Part shown: piece by piece, positions 6,067-13,957 of the stretch
Position numbering within the stretch: the first letter of the stretch is position 1
Layout: each line of letters begins with the position of its first letter
From: an uncultured Marvinbryantia sp.
GTDB lineage: Bacteria > Bacillota > Clostridia > Lachnospirales > Lachnospiraceae
Assembly (NCBI GenBank): GCA_937915375.1
Contig: CALDMO010000041.1
Span: 1-42,783, forward strand
Direction of reading: 5' to 3'
DNA length: 42,783 bases
Notes under the pieces: model-generated
Seen by the model: only the letters and a program-made list of their open reading frames with translations
Databases searched by the model: none
Told to the model about the DNA's origin: nothing
Position numbers and translations under genes: made by a program

Positions 6067-8025
6067 TTAATTTTCTTCTACTTCAATCTTACGGATCTCT
6101 TTTGTGCGGATTTCTTCGCAGATCGCGTCCACAAATTCTTTAATCGGCTTCTGACCTTCGTCGCCCAGGAAACGGCTTCTCACAGAAACCACCCCTTCTT
6201 CTTCCTCTTTCGCTCCGACAACCAGCATATACGGCGCGCGGGCAAGACGCGCGTCACGAATCTTCCAGCCGATTTTCTCTGCGCGTGAATCCACACTGGA
6301 ACGTACTCCATTTTTACGCAGCTCCGCATTTACTTTATTTGCATAATCCAGATATTTATCGGAAATCGGCAGTACACGTACTTGTTCCGGACACAGCCAA
6401 GTCGGGAACTTACCTGCATAAACCTCGATCAGCCATGCGAGCGTTCTTTCATAACAGCCAACACTTGTTCTGTGAATGATATACGGACGTTTCTTCTCAC
6501 CATTTTCATCAATGTAGTACATATCAAACTGCTCGGCCAGCAGGGCATCCCACTGGATCGTGATCATCGTATCTTCTTTGCCAAACACGTTCTTTGCGTT
6601 AATGTCAACCTTCGGTCCATAGAAAGCAGCCTCACCGACATCCTCTACAAACGGAACCTCCAGTTCTGTAAGAATCTGGCGGATATGATCTTCTGTCTCG
6701 TTCCAGACCTCTGCATCGCCAATATATTTTTCTTTATTTTCCGGATCCCATTTAGACAGATGATAGGTTACCTCTCCATCCAGTCCAAGTGTTTTCATAC
6801 AGTGTTTTACCAGAGCCAGACAGCCTTTGAATTCTTCCACCATCTGATCCGGACGAACTACCAGATGACCCTCGGAGATTGTAAACTGGCGGACACGTGT
6901 CAGACCATGCATCTCACCGGAATCCTCATTACGGAACAGTGTGGAAGTTTCGCCGTAACGAATCGGAAGATCACGATATGAATGCTGCGTTGCTTTGTAT
7001 ACATAATACTGGAATGGACAGGTCATCGGACGGAGCGCGAACACTTCTTTATCCTTTTCCTCATCGCCCAGGACAAACATGCCTTCTTTATAGTGATCCC
7101 AGTGACCGGAAATCTTATACAGATCGCTCTTTGCCATCAGCGGAGTTTTGGTACGCACGTAGCCCCATTCATTATCCTCCAGATCTTCGATCCAGCGCTG
7201 CAGTTCTTTTACTACAATAACACCCTTCGGCATCAGCAGCGGCAGACCCTGTCCGATTACATCAACAGTGGTAAAAAGTTCCATCTCACGTCCCAGTTTA
7301 TTGTGATCGCGTTTCAATGCTTCCTCACGCTGTTTCAGATAATCTGCCAGCTCATCCTTTTTCGCAAACGCGGTTCCATAGATACGCGCCAGCATTTTAT
7401 TTTTCTCATTGCCTCTCCAGTATGCACCCGACGAAGAAATCAGCTTGAATGCCTTAATGCTCTTGGTACTTAACAGATGCGGACCTGCGCACAAATCTGT
7501 AAACTCACCCTGTCGGTAGAAAGAGATTTCCGCATCCTCCGGCAGATCCTGAATCAGTTCCACCTTGTACGGTTCACCCTTATCCTCCATAAATTTGATT
7601 GCTTCTGCTCTGGGAAGAGTGAATTTTTCCAGTTTTGCCCCTTCCTTAATAATCTTTTTCATTTCCTTTTCGATATTATCCAGATCTTCTCTGGAAAATG
7701 CCGCATGATCAAAGTCATAATAAAAACCATTATCGATGGACGGTCCGATCGCCAGCTTCGCTTCCGGGAACAGTCTCTTTACCGCTTCCGCCAGTACATG
7801 AGACGCAGTATGTCTGAGCGCTGCCAGACCTTTCTCATCGTTTGCGGTTAAAATGCTCAGTTCGCAGTCCTTATCCACAACAGTACGGATATCCACTACC
7901 TCACCATCAATTTCTGCTGCACAAGCTGCGCGCGCCAGTCCTTCACTAATGTCCATTGCGATTTCATACACTGATCTGCTCTGATCGTACTCTTTTTTCG
8001 AGCCATCTTTTAATGTGATAATCAT
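6067..8025 (-). CDS. thrS: Threonyl-tRNA synthetase
   Basis: A 652-residue full-length class II synthetase that charges tRNA-Thr. The order of domains is TGS (1-62), the editing/SAD domain with HTASHVLAEAV and HxxxC zinc motifs (about 65-240), the catalytic core (motif 2 TLFRNEDSGEMHGLTRVRQF; RPMTCPFQYYVY; motif 3 RTSVGCYERTLAWLIE) and the C-terminal anticodon-binding domain. The ATG overlaps the stop of the upstream small gene (8022-8025, ATGA), so translation is probably coupled. Expression is controlled by the Thr T-box at 8306-8575. Confidence 0.98.
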   Translation of the reverse strand: MIITLKDGSKKEYDQSRSVYEIAMDISEGLARAACAAEIDGEVVDIRTVVDKDCELSILTANDEKGLAALRHTASHVLAEAVKRLFPEAKLAIGPSIDNGFYYDFDHAAFSREDLDNIEKEMKKIIKEGAKLEKFTLPRAEAIKFMEDKGEPYKVELIQDLPEDAEISFYRQGEFTDLCAGPHLLSTKSIKAFKLISSSGAYWRGNEKNKMLARIYGTAFAKKDELADYLKQREEALKRDHNKLGREMELFTTVDVIGQGLPLLMPKGVIVVKELQRWIEDLEDNEWGYVRTKTPLMAKSDLYKISGHWDHYKEGMFVLGDEEKDKEVFALRPMTCPFQYYVYKATQHSYRDLPIRYGETSTLFRNEDSGEMHGLTRVRQFTISEGHLVVRPDQMVEEFKGCLALVKHCMKTLGLDGEVTYHLSKWDPENKEKYIGDAEVWNETEDHIRQILTELEVPFVEDVGEAAFYGPKVDINAKNVFGKEDTMITIQWDALLAEQFDMYYIDENGEKKRPYIIHRTSVGCYERTLAWLIEVYAGKFPTWLCPEQVRVLPISDKYLDYANKVNAELRKNGVRSSVDSRAEKIGWKIRDARLARAPYMLVVGAKEEEEGVVSVRSRFLGDEGQKPIKEFVDAICEEIRTKEIRKIEVEEN

Positions 8026-8225
8026 ACTTCATCCTCCTCAAAAATATCTTCATTTCCGGTCGAACCGGTAATTGATGTAACTTTGTTATTACTAAAAATA
8101 CCATTTTTCATCGGAGATGTCAGCCAACCGATCAACACGCCCGCCAACAAAACATCTGTCAGCAGTAATATTTTCTCAGGCATACTCCAGTCTTTTTGAA
8201 AAAAAGCCTTCCACGTTTCTTTCAT
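8022..8225 (-). CDS. Small single-span membrane protein upstream of thrS
   Basis: A 67-residue protein: short charged N-terminus containing DWS, one hydrophobic helix (about 19-36, ILLLTDVLLAGVLIGWLTSP) and an acidic polar C-terminus ending EDIFEEDEV. ATG 8225 has AAAGGAAG about ten bases upstream. It is the first gene after the T-box and overlaps thrS by four bases, so uncharged tRNA-Thr should induce it together with the synthetase. I know no function for it. It could be a real peptide of the operon or mainly a device for coupled translation of thrS. Confidence 0.7.
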   Translation of the reverse strand: MKETWKAFFQKDWSMPEKILLLTDVLLAGVLIGWLTSPMKNGIFSNNKVTSITGSTGNEDIFEEDEV

Positions 8226-8305
8226 TTTTTGTACACTTCCTTTCTTTTAAAATGAATCCAGACATACCTGTGAGTGTAATGATTTCCAATGCGTTTCTTA
8301 ATATC

Positions 8306-8575
8306 ACAAAAAATCCCTCACAGTTCATCTGAACTGCAAGGGACGATAATCACAACAATTACCGCGGTTCCACCCTGTTTGTTTCCAAACCCGCATCCAA
8401 TATCAAATACGGTAAAACCACTTCATTTACGACGATAACGGAGTCACCGGGCTGTATTAGAGCCGCTCGGAGGTGGTCTTCGGACGCTTCCTATCAGGAT
8501 GCTCGCACCAGAACGCATCCCTCTCTGCGGTATTTCACGTCTTACTCTTCTCTTCAAAGCTTTTTCCTATATCTT
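8306..8575 (-). promoter_or_regulatory. T-box riboswitch, threonine specifier
   Basis: The T-box core GGGTGGAACCGCG is at 8363-8375 on the minus strand. A terminator follows it and a long stem I region (AGTAAGACG..., AGAGAGGGATGC, GGTGCGAGCATCC) precedes it. The specifier reads GAAG-ACC-A, placing the threonine codon ACC at 8475-8477. Uncharged tRNA-Thr pairing with the specifier and with the core bulge should stabilise the antiterminator. The stretch 8226-8808 holds only this leader, its promoter and the promoter of the rightward gene. Confidence 0.95.
8308..8343 (-). terminator. T-box terminator
   Basis: On the minus strand TCCCTTGCAGTTCAGA pairs with TGAACTG-TGAGGGA and six T follow. It is mutually exclusive with the T-box antiterminator. 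Confidence 0.9.
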
Positions 8576-8581
8576 TCTTGA

Positions 8582-8610
8582 TGATAACGCACCCGGCAAA
8601 GTTTTGTCAA
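8582..8610 (-). promoter_or_regulatory. Promoter of the thrS operon
   Basis: On the minus strand TTGACA (8610-8605), 17 bp, then TTATCA (8587-8582), about 10 bases before the T-box leader. The -35 is perfect and the -10 moderate. Confidence 0.65.
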
Positions 8611-8743
8611 GTGCTTTCTATCTATCATCTGCTGATTCTATCTGTTATAAACCTCTTATTCTGCTTTTTGAATTTAGCAAAATTTTTTCACATACTTTCG
8701 TATCCAAAATGTCAAAATTTTCTGGTATTTCAGACTTTTCTAT

Positions 8744-8751
8744 GCTATAAT
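8744..8751 (+). promoter_or_regulatory. Extended -10 promoter for the secreted two-repeat protein
   Basis: TATAAT at 8746-8751 is preceded by GC with T at 8743, giving an extended -10 (TGCTATAAT). No good -35 is seen at 17 bp. The start codon is 58 bases downstream. Confidence 0.5.
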
Positions 8752-8808
8752 TTTAACACTTCAATAAACGAATTTTCTATATCCAAGTACCTATTAAAGG
8801 AGGATCTT

Positions 8809-10047
8809 ATGAAGAAAAAATTACTCACATTTTTACTGGCAGGAGTTTTTGCCGTTTCTTCTTCTGCACTTTGCGCCGCAGAGGCCGAAACTGAAACTGC
8901 AACGGAAATAACATCGAAAACTGCTGCTGAAGAAACCACAAGCGAAACCGTATCCGAAGCTGCTGGCGATACTGCCGAGCTGTCTGACGATCTGTACAGT
9001 TTCCAGTTAAAATTAAACGGCGAGCTTTACCAGTTCCCGATGACATACGCGGATTTCACCGCGCTTGGCTGGGAATATCAGGATGATGAGACAACAGAAG
9101 TCGCTCCAAACGAATATTCTCCAAGCGCAGTTTTCAAAAATGGCGATTTAAAGCTGTACGCAAGTATTGTCAACCTCAGTATCAATACCCTTCCGGTTTC
9201 TGATTGTCTGATCGGCGGTATCAGTCTCGATCAGTATCAAACCAAAGACGCCCCGGACACTACCGTTGAATTTCCGGGCGGCATCCTTTACGGTACAGCA
9301 ACACTTGAGGATGTAAAAGCCGCTTATGGCGAGCCTTCCAATGTATATGAAGGTGATTTGTACACAAACCTGACCTACGAATACGACTACAAGCAGTCTG
9401 TAGATTTTTATATCGACGCTGAGACAGGTGTACTGAACCATTTCGAAATAGATAATTTTGTTGCAGATGCCGAAGCAAACACCGCTGCTGCCGCTGAAGT
9501 CAGCAGTGAACCGACTGCTTCTGTCCTTGCTTATACTGCACCAACAGAATTGGGCGACGATCTGACTTCCTTTATCGTGGATTTCGCAAGCGCACTGTAC
9601 CAGCTTCCGGCCCCGGTTTCTGTATTTGAGGAAAACGGTTGGAAAGTAAAAACCGAGGACTCCGATGCAATTGTTGCCGGCGGCGATTTCGGTTGGGTTA
9701 CTATGATGAAAGACAATCAGGAACTTCGCGTGATTGCCCGCAACTATGACGCAAACGCAACCGTCATCAACAATTGCTTTGTTACCAGCGTAGAAGCTTC
9801 TGAATATACAACCAATCTTCCGCTGACCGTACAGAAAGGTATCACTGTCGGTATGAGCACTGCTGATCTGGAAGCGGCGCTGGAGGGCGTAGATTATGAG
9901 AAAGATGATGAGAACGATTCCTATGCCTATTACACCGTTACCGGTCCGGAAAGCTCTCTTGACAGAGTAAGCATTTCTGTCAACAAAGAAAAGGATGCCG
10001 TCAGCACACTGGAAGTCAGCTATGACCCGAAGGAGCTGGGTTATTAA
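8809..10047 (+). CDS. Secreted protein with two related domains, unknown function
   Basis: A 412-residue protein starting at ATG 8809 (AAAGGAGG six bases upstream); the frame is open further upstream but that is the T-box region. A Sec signal peptide (about 1-23) is followed by a Thr/Glu-rich linker (24-55). Two similar domains follow, each opening with L.DDL.SF and a short hydrophobic/LYQ-P motif: about 60-235 (LSDDLYSFQLKLNGELYQFP) and 248-412 (LGDDLTSFIVDFASALYQLP). Both contain GWxxxxED/QDD and a late VxAAYG/LEAALEG helix. There is no lipobox, sortase signal or membrane anchor. I recognise no enzymatic motif. It ends at a bidirectional terminator. Confidence 0.85.
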   Translation: MKKKLLTFLLAGVFAVSSSALCAAEAETETATEITSKTAAEETTSETVSEAAGDTAELSDDLYSFQLKLNGELYQFPMTYADFTALGWEYQDDETTEVAPNEYSPSAVFKNGDLKLYASIVNLSINTLPVSDCLIGGISLDQYQTKDAPDTTVEFPGGILYGTATLEDVKAAYGEPSNVYEGDLYTNLTYEYDYKQSVDFYIDAETGVLNHFEIDNFVADAEANTAAAAEVSSEPTASVLAYTAPTELGDDLTSFIVDFASALYQLPAPVSVFEENGWKVKTEDSDAIVAGGDFGWVTMMKDNQELRVIARNYDANATVINNCFVTSVEASEYTTNLPLTVQKGITVGMSTADLEAALEGVDYEKDDENDSYAYYTVTGPESSLDRVSISVNKEKDAVSTLEVSYDPKELGY

Positions 10048-10063
10048 AATATCTGTGTAAACA

Positions 10064-10108
10064 AAATAAGCCTGTCCTGTTTCTTTTCCGATTCAGGCAG
10101 GCTTATTT
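10064..10108. terminator. Bidirectional terminator between convergent genes
   Basis: Inverted repeat AAATAAGCCTG (10064-10074) and CAGGCTTATTT (10098-10108), 11 bp, lies between the ends of the secreted protein gene (+) and the ydcF-like gene (-). Confidence 0.75.
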
Positions 10109-10133
10109 CTCTATATATTGCGATTTTTTATTT

Positions 10134-10961
10134 CTATATATTTCCCACTATCTTTTCTTTTACCAACGCGAAAAATTCCCGCACCAGATAATGAATCTGC
10201 AAACGCCAATCGGACGCGGCTGAAATACCGGAAATATTTGTATATCCCTCTTTTTCCGCCAGCAGTTTTGCACGGTAGACATGAAAGTTATTAGAAAGAA
10301 TACCAACGCGCATCTCTTTCACGGTTCCTGATATCTGACCTGTATCTTTCCCTGAAATGCACAAACCAGAAACTTTATCACCTGACGAATGAGCTGCAAA
10401 ATACGCTTCCATCACTGCTGCACTGCAGCTTAAATTTTCCTGCGTACTGGTAGAGCGTTCTTCTTTAATCAAACGCTCCGCCCCGATACCATGCTCTGTC
10501 AGATAATTATACATGCACTGTGCTTCCGTGATATCTTCACCGTCACCCTGTCCACCGGAAAGCACCGCAAGTGTCCTCGGATTTTCTTTTAAATATTCTT
10601 CCGTCTCTTCCAGACGCAGACGCAGCGCCTTACTCGGCGCCGTCCCCCGCACCTGCGCGCCAAGCACGATGATATAGTCCAGATCCTGCTGCGGTTTTTC
10701 CAGCATCGTCCGTAAAATCAATCCTTCCGCAGTCAAAAACAATGCCAGTCCTGCCGCAGTCAATATACCGAGTCCCATCGTTATCGGCACAGGCATACGA
10801 AATCCATCCGGATATTTTCCGCAATACAAAAGATAGCCGCCGACCGCCGCAAAAAACACGGCAGCCAACAGCCAGATCACACAAAAATCCACTCTTTTGA
10901 TCCACAGAATTACAAAATATACGAAGCAAAGAATCCCCAGTGCGATCATAACGTTATGCAT
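10134..10961 (-). CDS. YdcF/SanA family (DUF218) membrane protein
   Basis: A 275-residue protein with about three N-terminal membrane helices (residues 3-85). The DUF218 domain follows: DYIIVLGAQVRG near 95, KALRLRLEETEEYL, LSGGQGDGE, ERSTSTQENL and a C-terminal SNNFHVYRA. This family includes SanA and ElyC, linked to envelope integrity and lipid-carrier metabolism in E. coli; the reaction is not settled. I start at ATG 10961 (GGAAG six bases upstream), two bases after the stop of the SEC-C gene. The ATG at 10979 has no ribosome binding site. It forms a two-gene operon with the SEC-C gene. Confidence 0.85.
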   Translation of the reverse strand: MHNVMIALGILCFVYFVILWIKRVDFCVIWLLAAVFFAAVGGYLLYCGKYPDGFRMPVPITMGLGILTAAGLALFLTAEGLILRTMLEKPQQDLDYIIVLGAQVRGTAPSKALRLRLEETEEYLKENPRTLAVLSGGQGDGEDITEAQCMYNYLTEHGIGAERLIKEERSTSTQENLSCSAAVMEAYFAAHSSGDKVSGLCISGKDTGQISGTVKEMRVGILSNNFHVYRAKLLAEKEGYTNISGISAASDWRLQIHYLVREFFALVKEKIVGNI

Positions 10962-10963
10962 CG

Positions 10964-11464
10964 TTATCTTCCGCAGCATTTTTTGTATTTCTTGCCGCTT
11001 CCGCACGGGCACGGATCGTTTCTGCCGATCTTCGGACCTTTTACGATCGTATTTGCTTTCTTGGCCTCTTTGTACAGTTCCTTTAATTTTTCTTCTGAAA
11101 AGATCTCTTTCCATGCCGGAAGTTCATACAGCCATTCTGCTTTCGCATCCACCATGTTTTTGTAAAGCAGTTCTTTATCAAAACCAAGGTTTACTTCTGT
11201 ATTTTCATCCATTTCTTCGATGTTGTTTTTCACCTTCAAGCTGTCATCGATACCATCCAGAAAGCCTGCCATTGTAAGCACCGGAATGTTATATTTTTCA
11301 GCCAGTTCTTTTACTGTTCCTCTTACAACCTCATCCGGATTTGCCAGCAGCTGTTCGTAAATACCTTTTTCCAGCATGAAGTAATCTGTCCAAAATTTCT
11401 GCAGCTGATTTTTATCTGTTTCCTGTGAGTACGCAATGTCTCTCCATTCCTGTAATAAACCCAT
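10964..11464 (-). CDS. SEC-C metal-binding motif protein
   Basis: A 166-residue protein. An acidic helical region (1-140) is followed by the C-terminal zinc-binding SEC-C motif RNDPCPCGSGKKYKKCCGR, the same motif found at the end of SecA, with all four metal ligands. ATG 11464 is preceded by AAAGGATGG. The helical part is a family of its own in Clostridia with no known function. It is co-transcribed with the ydcF-like gene and has a long leader with a hairpin. Confidence 0.85.
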   Translation of the reverse strand: MGLLQEWRDIAYSQETDKNQLQKFWTDYFMLEKGIYEQLLANPDEVVRGTVKELAEKYNIPVLTMAGFLDGIDDSLKVKNNIEEMDENTEVNLGFDKELLYKNMVDAKAEWLYELPAWKEIFSEEKLKELYKEAKKANTIVKGPKIGRNDPCPCGSGKKYKKCCGR

Positions 11465-11579
11465 TTTAAATCCATCCTTTGAAAAATAATTTTTTGTCTG
11501 CCATATGAATAACTTTCAAAAATACGGTTACAATAGGAACATACCAAAGATAAATTTTAATACTTATCCTCCCCTTTAG

Positions 11580-11616
11580 TATCCCGGCAGACACATCGTA
11601 AAAAACTGCCGGGATA
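11580..11616 (-). other. Stable hairpin in the leader of the SEC-C/ydcF operon
   Basis: An 11-bp perfect stem, TATCCCGGCAG (11580-11590) with CTGCCGGGATA (11606-11616), has a 15-nt loop. On the minus strand it is followed by ACTAAAGGGGAGG, not a T run. It is therefore not a clear terminator for the preceding gene (ending at 11744). It lies inside the roughly 215-nt leader expected from the promoter at 11687-11715. Confidence 0.5.
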
Positions 11617-11686
11617 TCTGTTTTGAAGGATTCTCCGAAATCCGTCCGTGCATGTCCGTTTCCCATATAGCAAGACTACTTTCGCA

Positions 11687-11715
11687 ATTTTACCGCAAAT
11701 TACGCTATTTTTCAA
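11687..11715 (-). promoter_or_regulatory. Promoter for SEC-C/ydcF operon
   Basis: On the minus strand TTGAAA (11715-11710), 17 bp, TAAAAT (11692-11687). It lies just after the end of the cyuA-like gene. Confidence 0.55.
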
Positions 11716-11743
11716 GTCCTAAGAGGGAAATTTATGTTCATCC

Positions 11744-13012
11744 TCACTTTTCCAGCATCAGATTTAAAATCGTTACATCCGTATCTTTCATTCCCACTCT
11801 GCCGACATATCCCATGCTGCGAATGGTTTCTTCCACATTTTCTTTCACCAAACCTTCGCCCGGCTGAAAGCACTGATCTTCTGTCTCCAGCATAAAAGCC
11901 ATAATTGCCGCATCTACTGCAGAGGCAATCTTCGCTGCGCAGGAAGATTTCGCCCCGTCACATACTACACCGCCCATATTGGCGATTGTATTGGTAATTG
12001 TCTTACTGACCGCCTCATAATCCCCGCCATGCAGCCAAGTGATTGCCGCTCCTGCACCGCAGGCTGCACTTACTGCTCCGCAATAAGCCGACAAACTGCC
12101 GATATATTTTTTCTGATGAATCGCTACCAGATTGCTGACAACCAACGCACGATACATCTTTTCTTTGGAAACTTCCCACTCTTTTGCATATTCAATGACC
12201 GGAAGAGAACATGTCATTCCCTGATTGCCGCTGCCAGAATTGATCACCACCGGAAGAGAACATCCATTCATTCTGGCATCAGAACCTGCTGCCGCTCTTG
12301 CCTTGGCGCGAATACTCACATTATTTCCATATGCTTTTAAAAGTGTCCTGCCCACCTGCGCACCATAAGGATTTTTTAAACCTTCCTCCGCAATCGTTGT
12401 GTTCATCTGCACCTGTCCGCCAATCACTTCCTCGATGTCTTCCATCCTTACTTCTTTGGAAAATTCCAGAATATCCCGCACATTCAAAAGTTCCCTTCTG
12501 TCCGGTCCCTCCTGCTTTACTTCCACGCCTTTTTCAAGCAGAATCTTATCATCCTTTTTTAAGAAAACAATGTTTGTATGCTTATCATTAATTATTACCT
12601 GACTGCTATGCTCTGTTCCTACCATCTCTACTCGGATGTAAAGATTCGCAACCTCCTCCTGCAGATGGCAATTACAAAAATCTGTTTTCAGCAAATCTTT
12701 TGTTTTCTGACAATGCGTTTCTGTAATTTCTTCTAAAACTTCAAGCTTCTTTTCTGCATTTCCACCTATCGCTCCCAATATGGCTGCTGCTTCAATTCCT
12801 CTCAAACCTCCTGAATTAGGGACAGTCACGCTTTTTACATTTTTAATAATATTACCGCTGCAGAAAACATCCATATGTACCGGTATCTCCCCCAGAAGCT
12901 TTCTTGCGGCCGCAGACGCATACGCAATAGCAATCGGTTCTGTACATCCCAGTGCCGGAACCAACTCTTCTTTTAGTATATCCAGATAACTTTGATACAG
13001 CGTTGTTTCCAT
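11744..13012 (-). CDS. cyuA: CyuA/YhaM family L-cysteine desulfidase (UPF0597, serine dehydratase alpha-like)
   Basis: About 422 residues. The N-terminal LVPALGCTEPIAIAYASA carries the first cysteine of the [4Fe-4S] site. Further family marks are NSGGLRGIEAAAILG, the central VVINSGSGNQGM, ACGAGAAITWLHGG and NMGGVVCDGAKSSCAAK, with the other cluster cysteines. CyuA breaks L-cysteine to pyruvate, ammonia and sulfide. It is the last gene of the long leftward unit, 28 bases after the aldo/keto reductase gene. I start at ATG 13012; an in-frame GTG at 13021 with AAAGGA three bases upstream is an alternative. Coupling with a dipeptidase gene suggests use of cysteine-containing peptides, which is inference. 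Confidence 0.85.
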   Translation of the reverse strand: METTLYQSYLDILKEELVPALGCTEPIAIAYASAAARKLLGEIPVHMDVFCSGNIIKNVKSVTVPNSGGLRGIEAAAILGAIGGNAEKKLEVLEEITETHCQKTKDLLKTDFCNCHLQEEVANLYIRVEMVGTEHSSQVIINDKHTNIVFLKKDDKILLEKGVEVKQEGPDRRELLNVRDILEFSKEVRMEDIEEVIGGQVQMNTTIAEEGLKNPYGAQVGRTLLKAYGNNVSIRAKARAAAGSDARMNGCSLPVVINSGSGNQGMTCSLPVIEYAKEWEVSKEKMYRALVVSNLVAIHQKKYIGSLSAYCGAVSAACGAGAAITWLHGGDYEAVSKTITNTIANMGGVVCDGAKSSCAAKIASAVDAAIMAFMLETEDQCFQPGEGLVKENVEETIRSMGYVGRVGMKDTDVTILNLMLEK

Positions 13013-13039
13013 TCTCCTCACCTGTCCTTTTCCAAACTT

Positions 13040-13957
13040 TTACGGAAGAATCTTACCTGCCGACATATAAAGCTCATACCATTCGTCTCTTGTCAGAGTC
13101 ACATCAGATGCTTTCACAATATCCTGCACTCTTTTCAAATTTGTACTTCCCACAATCGCCTGAATACCCGCCGGATGGCGCAGAATCCATGCGATTGCAA
13201 CAGCGTTTACGCTCACCTGATATTTCTCTGCCAGACGCTCCAGCACTTTATTCAATTCCGGGTATTTTTCACTGCCGATAAAGATTCCCTCAAACATTCC
13301 ATACTGGAACGGAGACCATGCCTGAACTGTTATATTTTTTAATCTGCAATATTCAATTACACTGCCGTCTCTGTCGCATCCTGCATCACTGCCTACATTC
13401 ACATTCAATCCTGCATCAATCGTCGGACAGTGCGCCACTGAATACTGAATCTGATTCACGCAGATTTGATTATCACAGGCATGGTTCAAAAGTTCGATCT
13501 GCATGGTATTATGATTGCTCACGCCAAACGCTTTTACTTTTCCTGCTTTTTTCAACGTATCAAATGCCTCTGCCACCTCTTCCGGCTCCATCAACGCATC
13601 CGGACGATGAAGCAGGAGCAGATCCACATAATCTGTTTTCAGACGTTTCAGACTTCCGTCCACCGATTTCAGGATATGCTCTTTTGAAAAATCATAACTG
13701 GTTCCCGGATGGATCGCACATTTTGTCTGAATCACCATTCTGTCACGCAGAGACGGCGTCAGAATATTGCCAAACAGCTCCTCTGCTTTTCCTGCACCAT
13801 AAATATCAGCATGATCAAAAAAGTTGATGCCGCACTCCATAGCGCCCTCTACCAGCTCCTGCACTTTTTTTTCTTCTTTCAATTCCGGAATTCTCATACA
13901 TCCAAGACCAATTCTGGAAACTTCTGCAACTTCTTTGTTAATCTGAAACATTTTCAT
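13040..13957 (-). CDS. Aldo/keto reductase
   Basis: A 305-residue TIM-barrel oxidoreductase. The family tetrad is visible: Asp and Tyr in FFDHADIYGAGKAEE, Lys in VIQTKCAI, and the His position in LLLLHRPD. The C-terminal NADPH site reads AIVGSTNLKRVQDI. It resembles the YdhF-type oxidoreductases of Firmicutes. It should reduce a carbonyl of a sugar or keto acid with NAD(P)H in the cytoplasm; the substrate is unknown. ATG 13957 has AAAGGAGAG upstream. It overlaps the 3' end of the M20 peptidase gene by 20 bases, so it belongs to the same transcript. Confidence 0.92.
   Translation of the reverse strand: MKMFQINKEVAEVSRIGLGCMRIPELKEEKKVQELVEGAMECGINFFDHADIYGAGKAEELFGNILTPSLRDRMVIQTKCAIHPGTSYDFSKEHILKSVDGSLKRLKTDYVDLLLLHRPDALMEPEEVAEAFDTLKKAGKVKAFGVSNHNTMQIELLNHACDNQICVNQIQYSVAHCPTIDAGLNVNVGSDAGCDRDGSVIEYCRLKNITVQAWSPFQYGMFEGIFIGSEKYPELNKVLERLAEKYQVSVNAVAIAWILRHPAGIQAIVGSTNLKRVQDIVKASDVTLTRDEWYELYMSAGKILP

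Noticed and set aside
8473..8808. In-frame N-terminal extension (112 codons) of the secreted two-repeat protein
   Set aside because: It runs antisense through the T-box leader and the promoter. A signal peptide and a strong ribosome binding site start at 8809.
11466..11666. Leftward 66-codon frame in the leader of the SEC-C gene
   Set aside because: No ribosome binding site at its start, and it runs through the stable hairpin. It more likely represents leader RNA.
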